From NCBI GenBank assembly GCA_900551055.1, contig URUK01000011.1:1-64000 (forward strand): a stretch of DNA of 64,000 nt, in the 5' to 3' direction. This DNA is from an uncultured Prevotella sp. (GTDB lineage Bacteria > Bacteroidota > Bacteroidia > Bacteroidales > Bacteroidaceae). A model generated the notes under the pieces. That model saw only the letters and a program-made list of their open reading frames with translations. It ran no database searches and was not told the DNA's origin. Positions within the stretch are counted from its first letter, which is position 1, and every line of letters begins with the position of its first letter. Of this stretch, positions 28,920-38,812 are shown piece after piece. The translations under genes and the position numbers were made by a program.

Positions 28920-28935
28920 CCTGAAAATTTCGTTA

Positions 28936-30786
28936 TTACTTATATAAGTATGGATTACTTGCGCTGTTAAGGTATTTCGGAGAGTCGATGGGCAACTCGT
29001 CAAGGTGCTGTACATAAAAATTGTTCATAAGCTGTTCAGCCCAAGGCCCGTAAGTGAACGCGCTTGAATGGCCGTAACCCATGACATGTCCAAGCTCGTG
29101 CATTGCCAGTGAACACGCCCCTGTACTGGTATAATGTCCCAAATAAATCCATTGCGCCACGCCCCACACCGTAGGGCTTGCCAGTCCCGACAAGCCATTG
29201 CCTTCATACACCAAGCCTATTTGCAGGCGATACTTTTTGCGCATCCTTTGCAAAACTTCATCCACGGGAACGGCATTTTTATTGTCGTCATACAGTTTGT
29301 CTGTGTTGTCACGCAAGAGCTGTTCAAGTTCAGGCATGTCAAGCAGACTGGCGTAATTCATCATGAACGCCACCGACTCGCGGCAGTGCACCGGGCGAAT
29401 GCCCATCCAGTTGCCGCTCGGAGCACCGTCGGGCTGGTCCGGGTCGCCGCCATAAAGTCCCCAAAATATCTCAATCCCATATTTTATTTTCTGCAAACGG
29501 CTCCAAAATTCGTCGTCAGACTCCACTTTGAATTCTATGCCGGCAAGCGATGCGGCACTGGTCTTATGCACAAGCAACTGCCTTCCTGACTCCGTATTGT
29601 AAACCGCATCACGTTCTACCAGAGGAATTGTCTGGTAAAAGTCGGCAAATCCCGGTATAGTGTCGAAATAAGCCAGGTCTACGTATTCGCTGCCGACGGC
29701 CGGTATGCGTGCCTTCAGCAGCACGCCGCCAAGCCCCCTTGGCGAATAAAAACGCACATGCAGCTGTCCGTCGTCTGTCACTGAAAGCTGTAGCGGCTGC
29801 GATGTGTCGAACATGCGCTGCATGCGGTCCGTATAAACGGACTTCGGCTCGTCATCCTGTAAGATTTTCTTGTAGTTGCCTTCCTCGTATGCTTTTGCCG
29901 TCATAAACATTATCCCCGACTTGTCCTCGGGATGCTTCACTGCGGTTTCCACCGTGTTGCGCCGGTTGGCATCCAACGACTCTTGGCTGAACGCATATTC
30001 CTGGCTCACCTCGTGTCCCTTGTAATTGCGCGTAATCATGCCCACTTTTCCACTGAAAGCCGAGCCGTCAACCGTCGGCATGAAGCAGTATGACGACACC
30101 GAGTCAAGGCTTATGCCGTCCATCTGCCCGTCACTCTCGCCGCCGAACGTGCCGTCTCCCGACAATGTGGTGGCAAAGCGCACCCCGTAGAGCAAAAGCG
30201 TCTTCGACGTTACGGCATTGCGCACATACATGTTGTTATAAGAAAAACCGAAATCGGCCCTTCCGACGATGCGCTTCTGCTTAACCGACTGTTGCAGAGA
30301 AGCTGTTTCCTGCTTGCCGTCGGCTGTCTGCTGCACGGTGACCGAGAACGGCGTCTGTGAATAATAGTATTCCGCCTCCAGCGGTTTGTGCAGGTCAGCC
30401 GGGAACTCGAGCCACGTATCGGAAGCGCTCCGAAGCTCATTCACCGACGCCCTGTCCTTCCGTTCGTCGCCTTTTATGCCGAGCACAAGCAGGCGGTAAT
30501 GCCCCTCGCGCAGACCTTCAACCATGATTTCTGACGCAGCCGCGTCATAATGCGACTTGATGTTATCCACTATTCCGCCGTTCCCGTCGACTATATAATA
30601 CTCCACACGGTCGTAACGGCTCTCACTCAAGACCGACGCGCGCGTCTGTTCACCCTCATAAACATCGTCATAGAGTTTGAACACGACACCCCGCTCCGGC
30701 CTGTCATGTGCGTAGTCAAAATCGTCCTGCATGCAAGCTGCAAGCGACAAACTGCACAACAATAAAGTCAAATTACGGATTTTCAT
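28936..30786 (-). CDS. Lipoprotein with fimbrillin-like N-domain and metzincin-type protease motif
   Basis: 616 residues, first gene of the lipoprotein operon. The lipobox SLAAC gives Cys18. Residues 18 to about 300 are beta-rich and look FimB/Mfa2-like (YRLLVLGIKGDERKD, LLYGVRFATTL, LDANRRNTVETAVK). Near the C-terminus, residues 563-573 read HELGHVMGYGH, the extended zinc-binding HExxHxxGxxH of metzincins, coded at 29068-29100. Met residues follow but I cannot place the Met-turn surely. Bacteroides zinc-dependent metalloproteinase lipoproteins (BF0631-like) are the nearest family I recall, not verified. It could process the co-encoded fimbrillin-like subunits or host proteins; both are inference. 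Confidence 0.78.
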   Translation of the reverse strand: MKIRNLTLLLCSLSLAACMQDDFDYAHDRPERGVVFKLYDDVYEGEQTRASVLSESRYDRVEYYIVDGNGGIVDNIKSHYDAAASEIMVEGLREGHYRLLVLGIKGDERKDRASVNELRSASDTWLEFPADLHKPLEAEYYYSQTPFSVTVQQTADGKQETASLQQSVKQKRIVGRADFGFSYNNMYVRNAVTSKTLLLYGVRFATTLSGDGTFGGESDGQMDGISLDSVSSYCFMPTVDGSAFSGKVGMITRNYKGHEVSQEYAFSQESLDANRRNTVETAVKHPEDKSGIMFMTAKAYEEGNYKKILQDDEPKSVYTDRMQRMFDTSQPLQLSVTDDGQLHVRFYSPRGLGGVLLKARIPAVGSEYVDLAYFDTIPGFADFYQTIPLVERDAVYNTESGRQLLVHKTSAASLAGIEFKVESDDEFWSRLQKIKYGIEIFWGLYGGDPDQPDGAPSGNWMGIRPVHCRESVAFMMNYASLLDMPELEQLLRDNTDKLYDDNKNAVPVDEVLQRMRKKYRLQIGLVYEGNGLSGLASPTVWGVAQWIYLGHYTSTGACSLAMHELGHVMGYGHSSAFTYGPWAEQLMNNFYVQHLDELPIDSPKYLNSASNPYLYK

Positions 30787-30879
30787 TCGTTTGACACATT
30801 AAATTACGTTCTTACTTTCCTTAAAAAACTCTCTGTACTGTTATCCTGAACATCATGAATGCGTATTGCCGAATTCACG

Positions 30880-31200
30880 ATTGCTTGTCACTCTGACAAT
30901 CAAAAGCCATTCCACCGACTTCTTTGCCTGTCAGACTGATGCCAATGTCATAATACATAAATTCTTAATAAATATGAATAAAACCGTCATTCGGCATTAT
31001 CCGTTTTTTCAATTCCATCCGCTTGCTTTCCTATATGAATATATCACAATCATGAAAATTTTACCAACGCATGCCTGACCGACCGTATTTTTCAGTCTAT
31101 TTTAACTACTTACTTAAAAAGACATAACGCCACTGTCAGCACTTTTAGTGACAACATGTCAGCATTTACGGCTTATTCTTTCTGCCAACATGTCACTCTT
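30880..31200. promoter_or_regulatory. Cluster of TGTCA/TGACA inverted repeats upstream of the lipoprotein operon
   Basis: TGTCA-CTC-TGACA (30886-30898), TGACA-ACA-TGTCA (31149-31161) and the near copy TGCCA-ACA-TGTCA (31183-31195) lie 100-400 bases before the first lipoprotein gene. The last two are 34 bases apart. They may be operator sites. No consensus -7/-33 pair was found. Apart from the repeat array at 31424, the rest of this 920-base gap shows nothing supportable. Confidence 0.35.
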
Positions 31201-31423
31201 TCCAACAAAACAGACTGCTATCAAAACCCTGTTTTGAGCTTTCTTTTTGATTATGCCTGACACCTTCAGAATGCGATATTTTGAAATTCAAAATCCTTCG
31301 GCGGAAATAACGCAAGGGGAAGTGTGCAAAGACAACAATTTGAAAATCAGTAATTTACACACGCTTTATATTCAAACGTGCAACATTAAAACATCTTTTT
31401 ACGGCATAATTACGGCCAAAACA

Positions 31424-31513
31424 GCTGCAAAAGACGGCCTTTTAGAATGCCAAAGACCGTCTACAACAACGTAAAACGCGGCATTTCGCATTGCGAAATG
31501 CCGCGTTTTACGT
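31424..31513. repeat. Palindromic-unit array (copy 4)
   Basis: GCAAAAGACGGCCTTTTAG is followed by CAAAGACCGTCTACAAC and a perfect palindrome formed by TAAAACGCGGCATTTCGCA and its reverse complement (31471-31511). The palindrome keeps the unit layout but carries a different central triplet, with the change matched on both arms. Confidence 0.8.
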
Positions 31514-31709
31514 ATTATCCAACCTTCATTTTATACCCGTCAGGTGCCATTTTGGCATAAGTATAACATCCTTTTGCCGCCATGCCAACCTATTTTAGCA
31601 AATTCACCCGACATTGCAGAAATGTCATTATGCCGCTGTTTCTGCAAAAAACATTACAGAATGAACGCTATGACATTGCATGTATGCGGAATACAGCCAT
31701 ACGCTTCGC

Positions 31710-32375
31710 TCACCGATAGATATGATACCGGCAGTTATTTCCCTGCGCATACTTCTCAAAAAGGCGGATAAGGTATTCGGCGTTGGCCGTCACCTGCGCC
31801 TCGTTTCCGTCGTAACCGTTTACGAGAACGAGAACGCGGCGCGTTGATATGTCAATCTTCGTGCGCTCATTATCGCTCGTTGGTGTGCCCACTCCGCCGA
31901 TGGCATCACGGTAAACAGGCAGGCCTGCGATGTTGATTGTGCCTCGCCCGATACCCTCGTAAGGCTCGCCCTCACGTCCGATGCCGAGCGTAAGCGTGTC
32001 GCCGGAAAACCTGTCGGCATCGAAACCGCCGATGCTGTAGCCGTAGGCGATGCTCGCAAGGTTGATTAAATCTACAAGAGTGTCGATTTGATAAAGCTGC
32101 TTGCCCTGCAACATGCGCCTGATTAGAGCCTCGGCCGCAGGCCGATAGCGGCTCGGGTCTTTGCCGCACAGGCGGTAGACGCGGCGCGTAGCCTCTATAC
32201 CGGGCAGATGCTTTATCGTCTCCGTTGTGTGTTCCGCCCTGTATTTTCCGCCCAACTCCTCTATTTCAGCCCACAGGCCGGCGTTGTACTGGCTGTTTAC
32301 CACGTCGGCCTCCACCGCCGCACCTACGAAGCCGGGGCACACCTGTTCGATTTCTTCAGATACTATTATTTTCAT
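31710..32375 (-). CDS. B3/B4 tRNA-binding-domain protein
   Basis: 221 residues from MKIIVSEEIEQVCPGF. It matches the stand-alone B3/B4 domain otherwise found in the PheRS beta subunit: RYRPAAEALIRRMLQGK, QIDTLVDLINLASIAYGYSI, GGFDAD, GRGTINIAGLPVYRD and GGVGTPTSDNERTKI. In PheRS this fold edits mischarged Tyr-tRNA-Phe. Free-standing versions are widespread and mostly uncharacterised, so an editing role is only a guess. A longer upstream frame exists but starts in a poor context. A minus-strand TAACTTTG box lies at 32417-32424. Confidence 0.88.
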   Translation of the reverse strand: MKIIVSEEIEQVCPGFVGAAVEADVVNSQYNAGLWAEIEELGGKYRAEHTTETIKHLPGIEATRRVYRLCGKDPSRYRPAAEALIRRMLQGKQLYQIDTLVDLINLASIAYGYSIGGFDADRFSGDTLTLGIGREGEPYEGIGRGTINIAGLPVYRDAIGGVGTPTSDNERTKIDISTRRVLVLVNGYDGNEAQVTANAEYLIRLFEKYAQGNNCRYHIYR

Positions 32376-32555
32376 ATTTCTTGCCTTTCTGATTTTATTT
32401 GAAATGATTACGGCGACAAAGTTACACAAATAAAACTGACATACAGGCAGGAAAAAGAATATTATTGTTACAGTTTGTATATATTCACACACTTTCACCG
32501 ACAACAGAAGCGGTGCAAAATCATTGCCAGTTTCGCACCGCACACCCTTTGAAGC

Positions 32556-33176
32556 TTATTGGTTTGGCTTTTCAGGGGTGTAGTCAGAGCAGATTGTCTC
32601 ATAGTCGAGAGGGTCTATTTCCTTGCTCTCTATCCTCTCGCAAAGCTCCGGGTCGTCGGCAAGATACTTCAAGAGTGCCTTCCTCGCAGAACCCTTTGTA
32701 TAACCCTTCCCGCCAATCCATGTACCCTCTTCTTCACCCGGACGATAGCCGTAGAAGTTGATATACTGGCCTTTGATTGTCATCACACCGTTTCTAGCGA
32801 TGTAATAATCGCCACTCTGCGACAGAACAATCAGGTGCTCGCCCACTGCTTCAAGCGTCCTCCATGTCTTTTCACGATAAAAAAGCATGTGTTTCACGTC
32901 TGGAGCCTTGTCGTTCCATGCCGTCAGGGACGCTATGTCCTCCGATTTTATCTTATGCTTCTCGCCGAGAGAGTCTGTCACCGTCACTTTCTTAGTCGGT
33001 CCGTTTGGCAGCTTCGCCCTACCCTCCAGCGTGCTGCCGTCCTCAAATGTCACTATTACAGGGTACTTTTTGACTTCACGTGAGATGTCAACCGCCGTGG
33101 TAACCAGCTGGCACGAGGCGAGCAACGCAGCACCGACACACCCCAGTATAACTGATAAGACAACTTTCTTTTTCAT
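32556..33176 (-). CDS. Lipoprotein of unknown function (paralogue of the 33.8 kb lipoprotein)
   Basis: 206 residues; lipobox LLASC gives Cys22. Residues 35-90 form a beta-rich module (VIVTFEDGSTLEGRAKLP, HKIKSEDIASLTAW). The C-terminus (YLADDPELCERIESKEIDPL, then DYETICSDYTPEK) is nearly superimposable on the C-terminus of the 247-residue lipoprotein encoded two genes upstream. The beta-barrel gene between them and the short gaps indicate one operon. No enzymatic motif is seen; it may be an envelope or stress-response component. Confidence 0.75.
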   Translation of the reverse strand: MKKKVVLSVILGCVGAALLASCQLVTTAVDISREVKKYPVIVTFEDGSTLEGRAKLPNGPTKKVTVTDSLGEKHKIKSEDIASLTAWNDKAPDVKHMLFYREKTWRTLEAVGEHLIVLSQSGDYYIARNGVMTIKGQYINFYGYRPGEEEGTWIGGKGYTKGSARKALLKYLADDPELCERIESKEIDPLDYETICSDYTPEKPNQ

Positions 33177-33209
33177 AGCTTAAACTTTTATTTAATACAA
33201 CAATATCAC

Positions 33210-33827
33210 TCAACGCATGCGCATCGGCTTCTTCACATTGAAGTCTGATATGCGGAAACCCACGCGCACGCCTACTCCCCAGTTGAATTCCTTGCCCACG
33301 TATGAGCCTTGGACGAAAACGCCTACGGCAGTTGAGCGTCCGAACTGATGCTCATAGCCTATGCGCCCGAGGCACATCACGCCGTCAAGGTCGTCTTTCT
33401 GCGTATTCCTTTCTGTACCGTCATAGTAGTCATATTCGTATTTCACAATGGCATAACCGCCATAAAGCGCAATGTAAAAGCGGTCGATGTTGTTGCTTAG
33501 CAGGTCAAGCCCGGGACCAACGGCGAACATCAACTGTGTTTTCTTGTCCGAAACATTGTCACTTTGCACTCTGTCACCGTAATCTACGGTGACATGCTTG
33601 TAGCCGTCGTACCATGAATAGCCGACCAGTAAAGAACCGAACACAGGACTACGCCAGTGTATATCAATATCAGCGGCAAGCATATCGCCCGGCTTTTCAT
33701 AAGTTCCGCCAAAACTTTCATAATTATATGACACAGAATATTGCGACCAACCGAATTGCTGGGCACATACTTTCGCTGGCATTCCACTTGCCAATACGAC
33801 AAGCGTTGCTATCAAAAGGCGTTTCAT
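33210..33827 (-). CDS. Outer-membrane beta-barrel protein between two lipoprotein genes
   Basis: 205 residues with a signal peptide (MKRLLIATLVVLASGMPAKV, cleavage near CAQ). Amphipathic strands follow with aromatic girdles (FGSLLVGYSWYDGY, RFYIALYGGYAIVKYEYDYY, LGRIGYEHQFGRSTAVGVFV, WGVGVRVGFRI). Its ATG overlaps the stop of the upstream lipoprotein gene by four bases (ATGA), implying translational coupling. Function unknown; a membrane anchor for the two related lipoproteins is possible. Confidence 0.78.
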   Translation of the reverse strand: MKRLLIATLVVLASGMPAKVCAQQFGWSQYSVSYNYESFGGTYEKPGDMLAADIDIHWRSPVFGSLLVGYSWYDGYKHVTVDYGDRVQSDNVSDKKTQLMFAVGPGLDLLSNNIDRFYIALYGGYAIVKYEYDYYDGTERNTQKDDLDGVMCLGRIGYEHQFGRSTAVGVFVQGSYVGKEFNWGVGVRVGFRISDFNVKKPMRMR

Positions 33828-34567
33828 ATCAAGCCTCCTTTCTCCACACTATATGCAGAATTGCCATTTAAAGCCATACGGACATCCATTTCACCGCTGC
33901 CGTCCTGTTTTTTCGGCGAATACGAACGGCAAATCTCTTCAAAGTCGTATGCGTCAATTTCCTTCGATGCTATCTTCTCACACAGCACCGGGTCATCGGC
34001 CAAAAACTTGCACAAGACCCTTATTACGCCTGCTCTCGCACGTCCGTATGTCGTAAGATATTCGCCCACACCGTCCTCTTTAAGTCCTATAATATAGGCG
34101 TCGCCGTCTGCAAAGCTCACCGGAACAAGCTCTCCCTTGCGGTTGAAATGCCAGCTGCCGCCGACCACAGCCAGCCTCAAATGCCGCCCCATGCCGAGAC
34201 ATTTCATCCATGCAGGACCCTTGTCACGTCCGCCACGGTCTTTATACGGTGCATAAACAAACGCCCCGGCCATTGCTCCGCCATGCTCAAGAGCCAACAC
34301 TGACACACTGTCGGAAGGCAACCGCAGGCGCTTCCCGTCATTTGTGACGAAACGTAACGTGCCGCCACTATAATCAGGCAAAAGCGCCTTGCCCTCATAC
34401 TTCACGCTGTCGTTCATCACGACCGCAGCATTCAGCTTTACAAATTCTTCCCTGAAAAGGCCTGCAACGCTGCACGACACAGCCATCTGACATATAACAA
34501 CGGCAAGCGTACCCTTTGCCAATAGTTTCAAATGCCTGAAACAATGACTACATAAAATTCTTTCCAT
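33824..34567 (-). CDS. Lipoprotein of unknown function, first gene of the lipoprotein/barrel operon
   Basis: 247 residues from MERILCSHCF, with a late hydrophobic segment (LLAKGTLAVVICQMAVSC) whose end resembles a lipobox, giving lipid attachment near residue 38. The long basic N-region before it is unusual. The beta module (VKYEGKALLPDYSGGTLRF, RLPSDSVSVLALE) and C-terminus (FLADDPVLCEKIASKEIDAY, DFEEICRSYSPKK) match the 206-residue lipoprotein downstream. Transcribed divergently from a LuxR-type regulator 190 bases away, which is a natural candidate to control it. Confidence 0.7.
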   Translation of the reverse strand: MERILCSHCFRHLKLLAKGTLAVVICQMAVSCSVAGLFREEFVKLNAAVVMNDSVKYEGKALLPDYSGGTLRFVTNDGKRLRLPSDSVSVLALEHGGAMAGAFVYAPYKDRGGRDKGPAWMKCLGMGRHLRLAVVGGSWHFNRKGELVPVSFADGDAYIIGLKEDGVGEYLTTYGRARAGVIRVLCKFLADDPVLCEKIASKEIDAYDFEEICRSYSPKKQDGSGEMDVRMALNGNSAYSVEKGGLI

Positions 34568-34711
34568 ACCTGATATTACATTAAACTCTTGTTTCAGCAA
34601 ATTTAAAATAAAGACATATAAATGTTAAATGGAAAGATAAAAAACAAGACAATTGTATCAAACTTTTACACTTTTGTGTACCATAGAGATTGTACTTTCG
34701 CCTTATTTGCC

Positions 34712-34719
34712 TATATTTG
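34712..34719 (+). promoter_or_regulatory. Probable -7 box of the LuxR-type gene
   Basis: TATATTTG lies 39 bases before the ATG, with an ATTG 19 bases upstream as an imperfect -33 element. Confidence 0.5.
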
Positions 34720-34758
34720 CAAGAACATCTTATCTACAAATGAAATACACGCCCCTGC

Positions 34759-35517
34759 ATGGAAATACGTAAAAACGACTTCTTGTTTATCCCTGGAACT
34801 ACAGATGAAATTCCGCCCGACGAATACCTGAAAACCGAAACATTCGTAAACATGGCTAAAGCACTGGCGCAAACCACCGACAGATTTGTGTACATAATCG
34901 ATTACGCCAAGCGGAACTTCCTTTATGAGTCAATCAACATGGCATATCTTTTAGGCGAACCGGCAAACAACGTCGATTTTTTCGACTATAAAATGTACTT
35001 CAACCACATACCGGCAAACGAACAGCACAAATTCATTGAAATAAACATGGCCGCCTCAGCCATGTTCGCCCATATGCCAATAAAAGAACGGACAATGCAC
35101 ACAATAACATACGACTTCCACCTGATGATGAAGAAAAGGCAAAGGCTTGTCAACCATCATCTTACACCTTTGGCACTAACAGAAAGCGGACGCATGTGGT
35201 TGGCGCTGTGCACTATCGGCCTGTCGGCAATGCAAACAGCAGGACACGCCATCATAAAGAAAGCCGGCTCAAACATATATCATGAATACTCGTTGGACAG
35301 GCATGAATGGATTGAAAAAGAAATGGGGCGACTGCGCGACATAGAACGCAGCATATTGATTCTTTCTGCTCAAGGCTTCACAATGAATGATATAGCCGAC
35401 AAGCTATGCAAATCGGTTGACACTATAAAGAAATACAGGAAAGGCATATTCAAAAAGTTTGATGTCAAGAACATAACCGCAGCCTTGACATACGCCACCA
35501 ATTATAAAATGCTTTAA
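34759..35517 (+). CDS. LuxR-type transcriptional regulator
   Basis: 252 residues. The C-terminal 65 (RDIERSILILSAQGFTMNDI, then ADKLCKSVDTIKKYRKGIF, FKKFDVKNITAALTYA) form a LuxR/FixJ DNA-binding domain; the TMNDIADKL-CKSVDTIKKY turn is clear. The N-terminal 180 residues look PAS-like (DRFVYIIDYAKRNFLYESIN) and probably sense a signal, since no receiver Asp is evident. It is divergent from the lipoprotein/barrel operon and converges on ligA across a terminator. Target and signal unknown. Confidence 0.85.
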   Translation: MEIRKNDFLFIPGTTDEIPPDEYLKTETFVNMAKALAQTTDRFVYIIDYAKRNFLYESINMAYLLGEPANNVDFFDYKMYFNHIPANEQHKFIEINMAASAMFAHMPIKERTMHTITYDFHLMMKKRQRLVNHHLTPLALTESGRMWLALCTIGLSAMQTAGHAIIKKAGSNIYHEYSLDRHEWIEKEMGRLRDIERSILILSAQGFTMNDIADKLCKSVDTIKKYRKGIFKKFDVKNITAALTYATNYKML

Positions 35518-35552
35518 CCGGAAGCACTGTTTTCCGCTTCGGGTTAAAGCAT
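35510..35552. terminator. Bidirectional terminator between the LuxR-type gene and ligA
   Basis: ATGCTTTAACC-GGAAGC pairs with GCTTC-GGGTTAAAGCAT around a T-rich loop. The stem includes the LuxR stop codon and precedes the ligA stop. Confidence 0.7.
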
Positions 35553-35560
35553 TCGACTTA

Positions 35561-37633
<2,073 letters not shown>

Positions 37634-37654
37634 CTAATTCCTCCACACAAGACA

Positions 37655-37690
37655 AAAGTGGCGGAAAGGTCAGTGAGCCTCTCCGCCACA
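37655..37690 (-). terminator. Intrinsic terminator after the small lipoprotein gene
   Basis: GTGGCGGA (37659-37666) pairs with TCCGCCAC (37682-37689); on the minus strand it is followed by TTTTGTC. It separates this gene from ligA. Confidence 0.75.
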
Positions 37691-37710
37691 CGACAAGGCG
37701 TGACGCCGTG

Positions 37711-38079
37711 TCATTTTTTCTTCAAAGTTCCAGTCTCGCCCCAAAGCGTATATGTAATGGTATTGCCCTTGATATATCCTGTAATGTTGTCAACGCCGTA
37801 AGTAGTGGCAAACTCTCCCGTAACCTCATCATACGTATAGGTGCTGGTAAAATGTTCAGTCTGGCCGTCAAACACGGCTACTATATCAAGCTCCGTAGTC
37901 GACTCGAATGTCACCGTGACAGAGGCACCATCGAAAGTGCCGCGCCAAGATGTGTTCACAAGCTCGGCGTTAGTGGGGATTTTGTCACTGTCTTCGTCGT
38001 CATCGTCAGAACATGACGCAATGCCTACACACAAAACCATGGCGAAAAGCGCCATACCAATGTACCTTAATGTTTTCAT
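37711..38079 (-). CDS. Small lipocalin-like lipoprotein
   Basis: 122 residues; lipobox GIASC gives Cys23, followed by an Asp-rich spacer (SDDDDEDSD) that in Bacteroidetes often accompanies surface export of lipoproteins. The mature part (LVNTSWRGTFDGASVTVTFE, GYIKGNTITYTLWGETGTL) resembles the small lipocalin-like domains common in this group. No ligand can be inferred. It appears to have its own promoter: minus-strand TTTG (38143-38146), 20 bases, TAATTTTA (38115-38122), one mismatch from consensus. It is bounded by a terminator downstream. Confidence 0.75.
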   Translation of the reverse strand: MKTLRYIGMALFAMVLCVGIASCSDDDDEDSDKIPTNAELVNTSWRGTFDGASVTVTFESTTELDIVAVFDGQTEHFTSTYTYDEVTGEFATTYGVDNITGYIKGNTITYTLWGETGTLKKK

Positions 38080-38114
38080 CTTACTTTTTGTTTTTAGTTA
38101 ATAATGTTAATGAA

Positions 38115-38146
38115 TAAAATTATCAGACTTCAACCAAGTGTACAAA
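38115..38146 (-). promoter_or_regulatory. Probable promoter of the small lipoprotein gene
   Basis: On the minus strand TTTG (38143-38146) is followed after 20 bases by TAATTTTA (38115-38122), one mismatch from TAnnTTTG. Its -33 element overlaps the T-run that ends the structured RNA upstream. Confidence 0.5.
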
Positions 38147-38401
38147 AAAGGTGCGGGATACTTTGTTTACCATTACTGTGTTGAGGCTCTGGACTGCCCA
38201 CCATTATATAATAATAAACAAACCCACACCAAGAAGTATATAAACCTCCAGCATGATGCCGTGGAATATATAACTTGGATGTGGGCGTTCTTGCTTATTA
38301 TCCATAATGGTAGAATTGTCCAGATTCCAACACAGGATATTTCAAGCCAAACGCCCTTCTTCGTATGTCCTTCCGAAGCGCGGCGAGCCGCACTCCCTGA
38401 A
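38147..38401 (-). ncRNA. Structured non-coding RNA, 6S-RNA-like rod
   Basis: A consensus promoter at 38408-38438 fires into a region with no supportable frame. The minus-strand transcript folds into a long interrupted rod. The closing stem is 38388-38393 with 38151-38156 (GTGCGG/CCGCAC); then 38328-38335 with 38176-38183, 38318-38324 with 38188-38194, 38304-38310 with 38201-38207, and 38274-38285 with 38223-38233, capped by an A/T-rich apical hairpin. The 5' side adds its own hairpin (CTTCG/CGAAG). A T-run follows the closing stem. Length (about 250 bases), end pairing and large internal bubble fit 6S RNA, which I infer from shape only; another unknown RNA is the alternative. Confidence 0.6.
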
Positions 38402-38407
38402 TTGGTG

Positions 38408-38438
38408 CAAAGGTAAGGAATTTATCTCATACGCCAAA
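38408..38438 (-). promoter_or_regulatory. Promoter of the structured RNA
   Basis: On the minus strand TTTG (38435-38438), a 19-base spacer and TACCTTTG (38408-38415) match the consensus exactly. The lipoprotein ATG lies about 330 bases further and has its own promoter, so this one probably serves the RNA. Confidence 0.75.
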
Positions 38439-38497
38439 ACATTATATTGCATTTCTTTACAAATCGAAATACATACCGGTGCATCACCATTTACCGA

Positions 38498-38614
38498 CAG
38501 CGTAACGCCTTGTATTCCAGCGCGTTACAAAAGGCAATCTTTTTGCGTGCAAAAGATGGCCTTTTGGCTCGCAATTGGCGGCCTTTTGCAATGCGAAAGG
38601 TGGCCTTTCGCGAA
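38498..38614. repeat. Palindromic-unit array (copy 5) with conserved tail
   Basis: Units ACAAAAGGCAATCTTTTTGC, GCAAAAGATGGCCTTTTGG, GGCGGCCTTTTGCAATGC and CGAAAGGTGGCCTTTCGCG are adjacent. Next to them (38498-38526, read on the minus strand) is a tail ending TACAAGGCGTTACGC that resembles the tails at 51.71 and 59.80 kb. The rest of the 730-base gap holds the RNA described above and, at 38615-38812, nothing I can assign. Confidence 0.8.
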
Positions 38615-38812
38615 ATCGTCACAGACAATCTTTCCGCGCACTCAAAACCCACCTGAAAGAAAAAACTGATTACATGCCTTCATTTAGCTGCAAATATGGC
38701 ATTTTGCCTTCGTCAAAGCCAAATGCACAAGTAAAAAAACGGGCGCAGACTTTAATGTCCGCGCCCTTGCACTTGAAATATTGCAATGTATTGCCGGCCT
38801 GAAATGCCGCCG

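Noticed and set aside
38138..38416. Plus-strand open frame of 92 codons
   Set aside because: It runs antisense through the rod-shaped RNA and has no protein-like composition or promoter; the base pairing explains the segment better.
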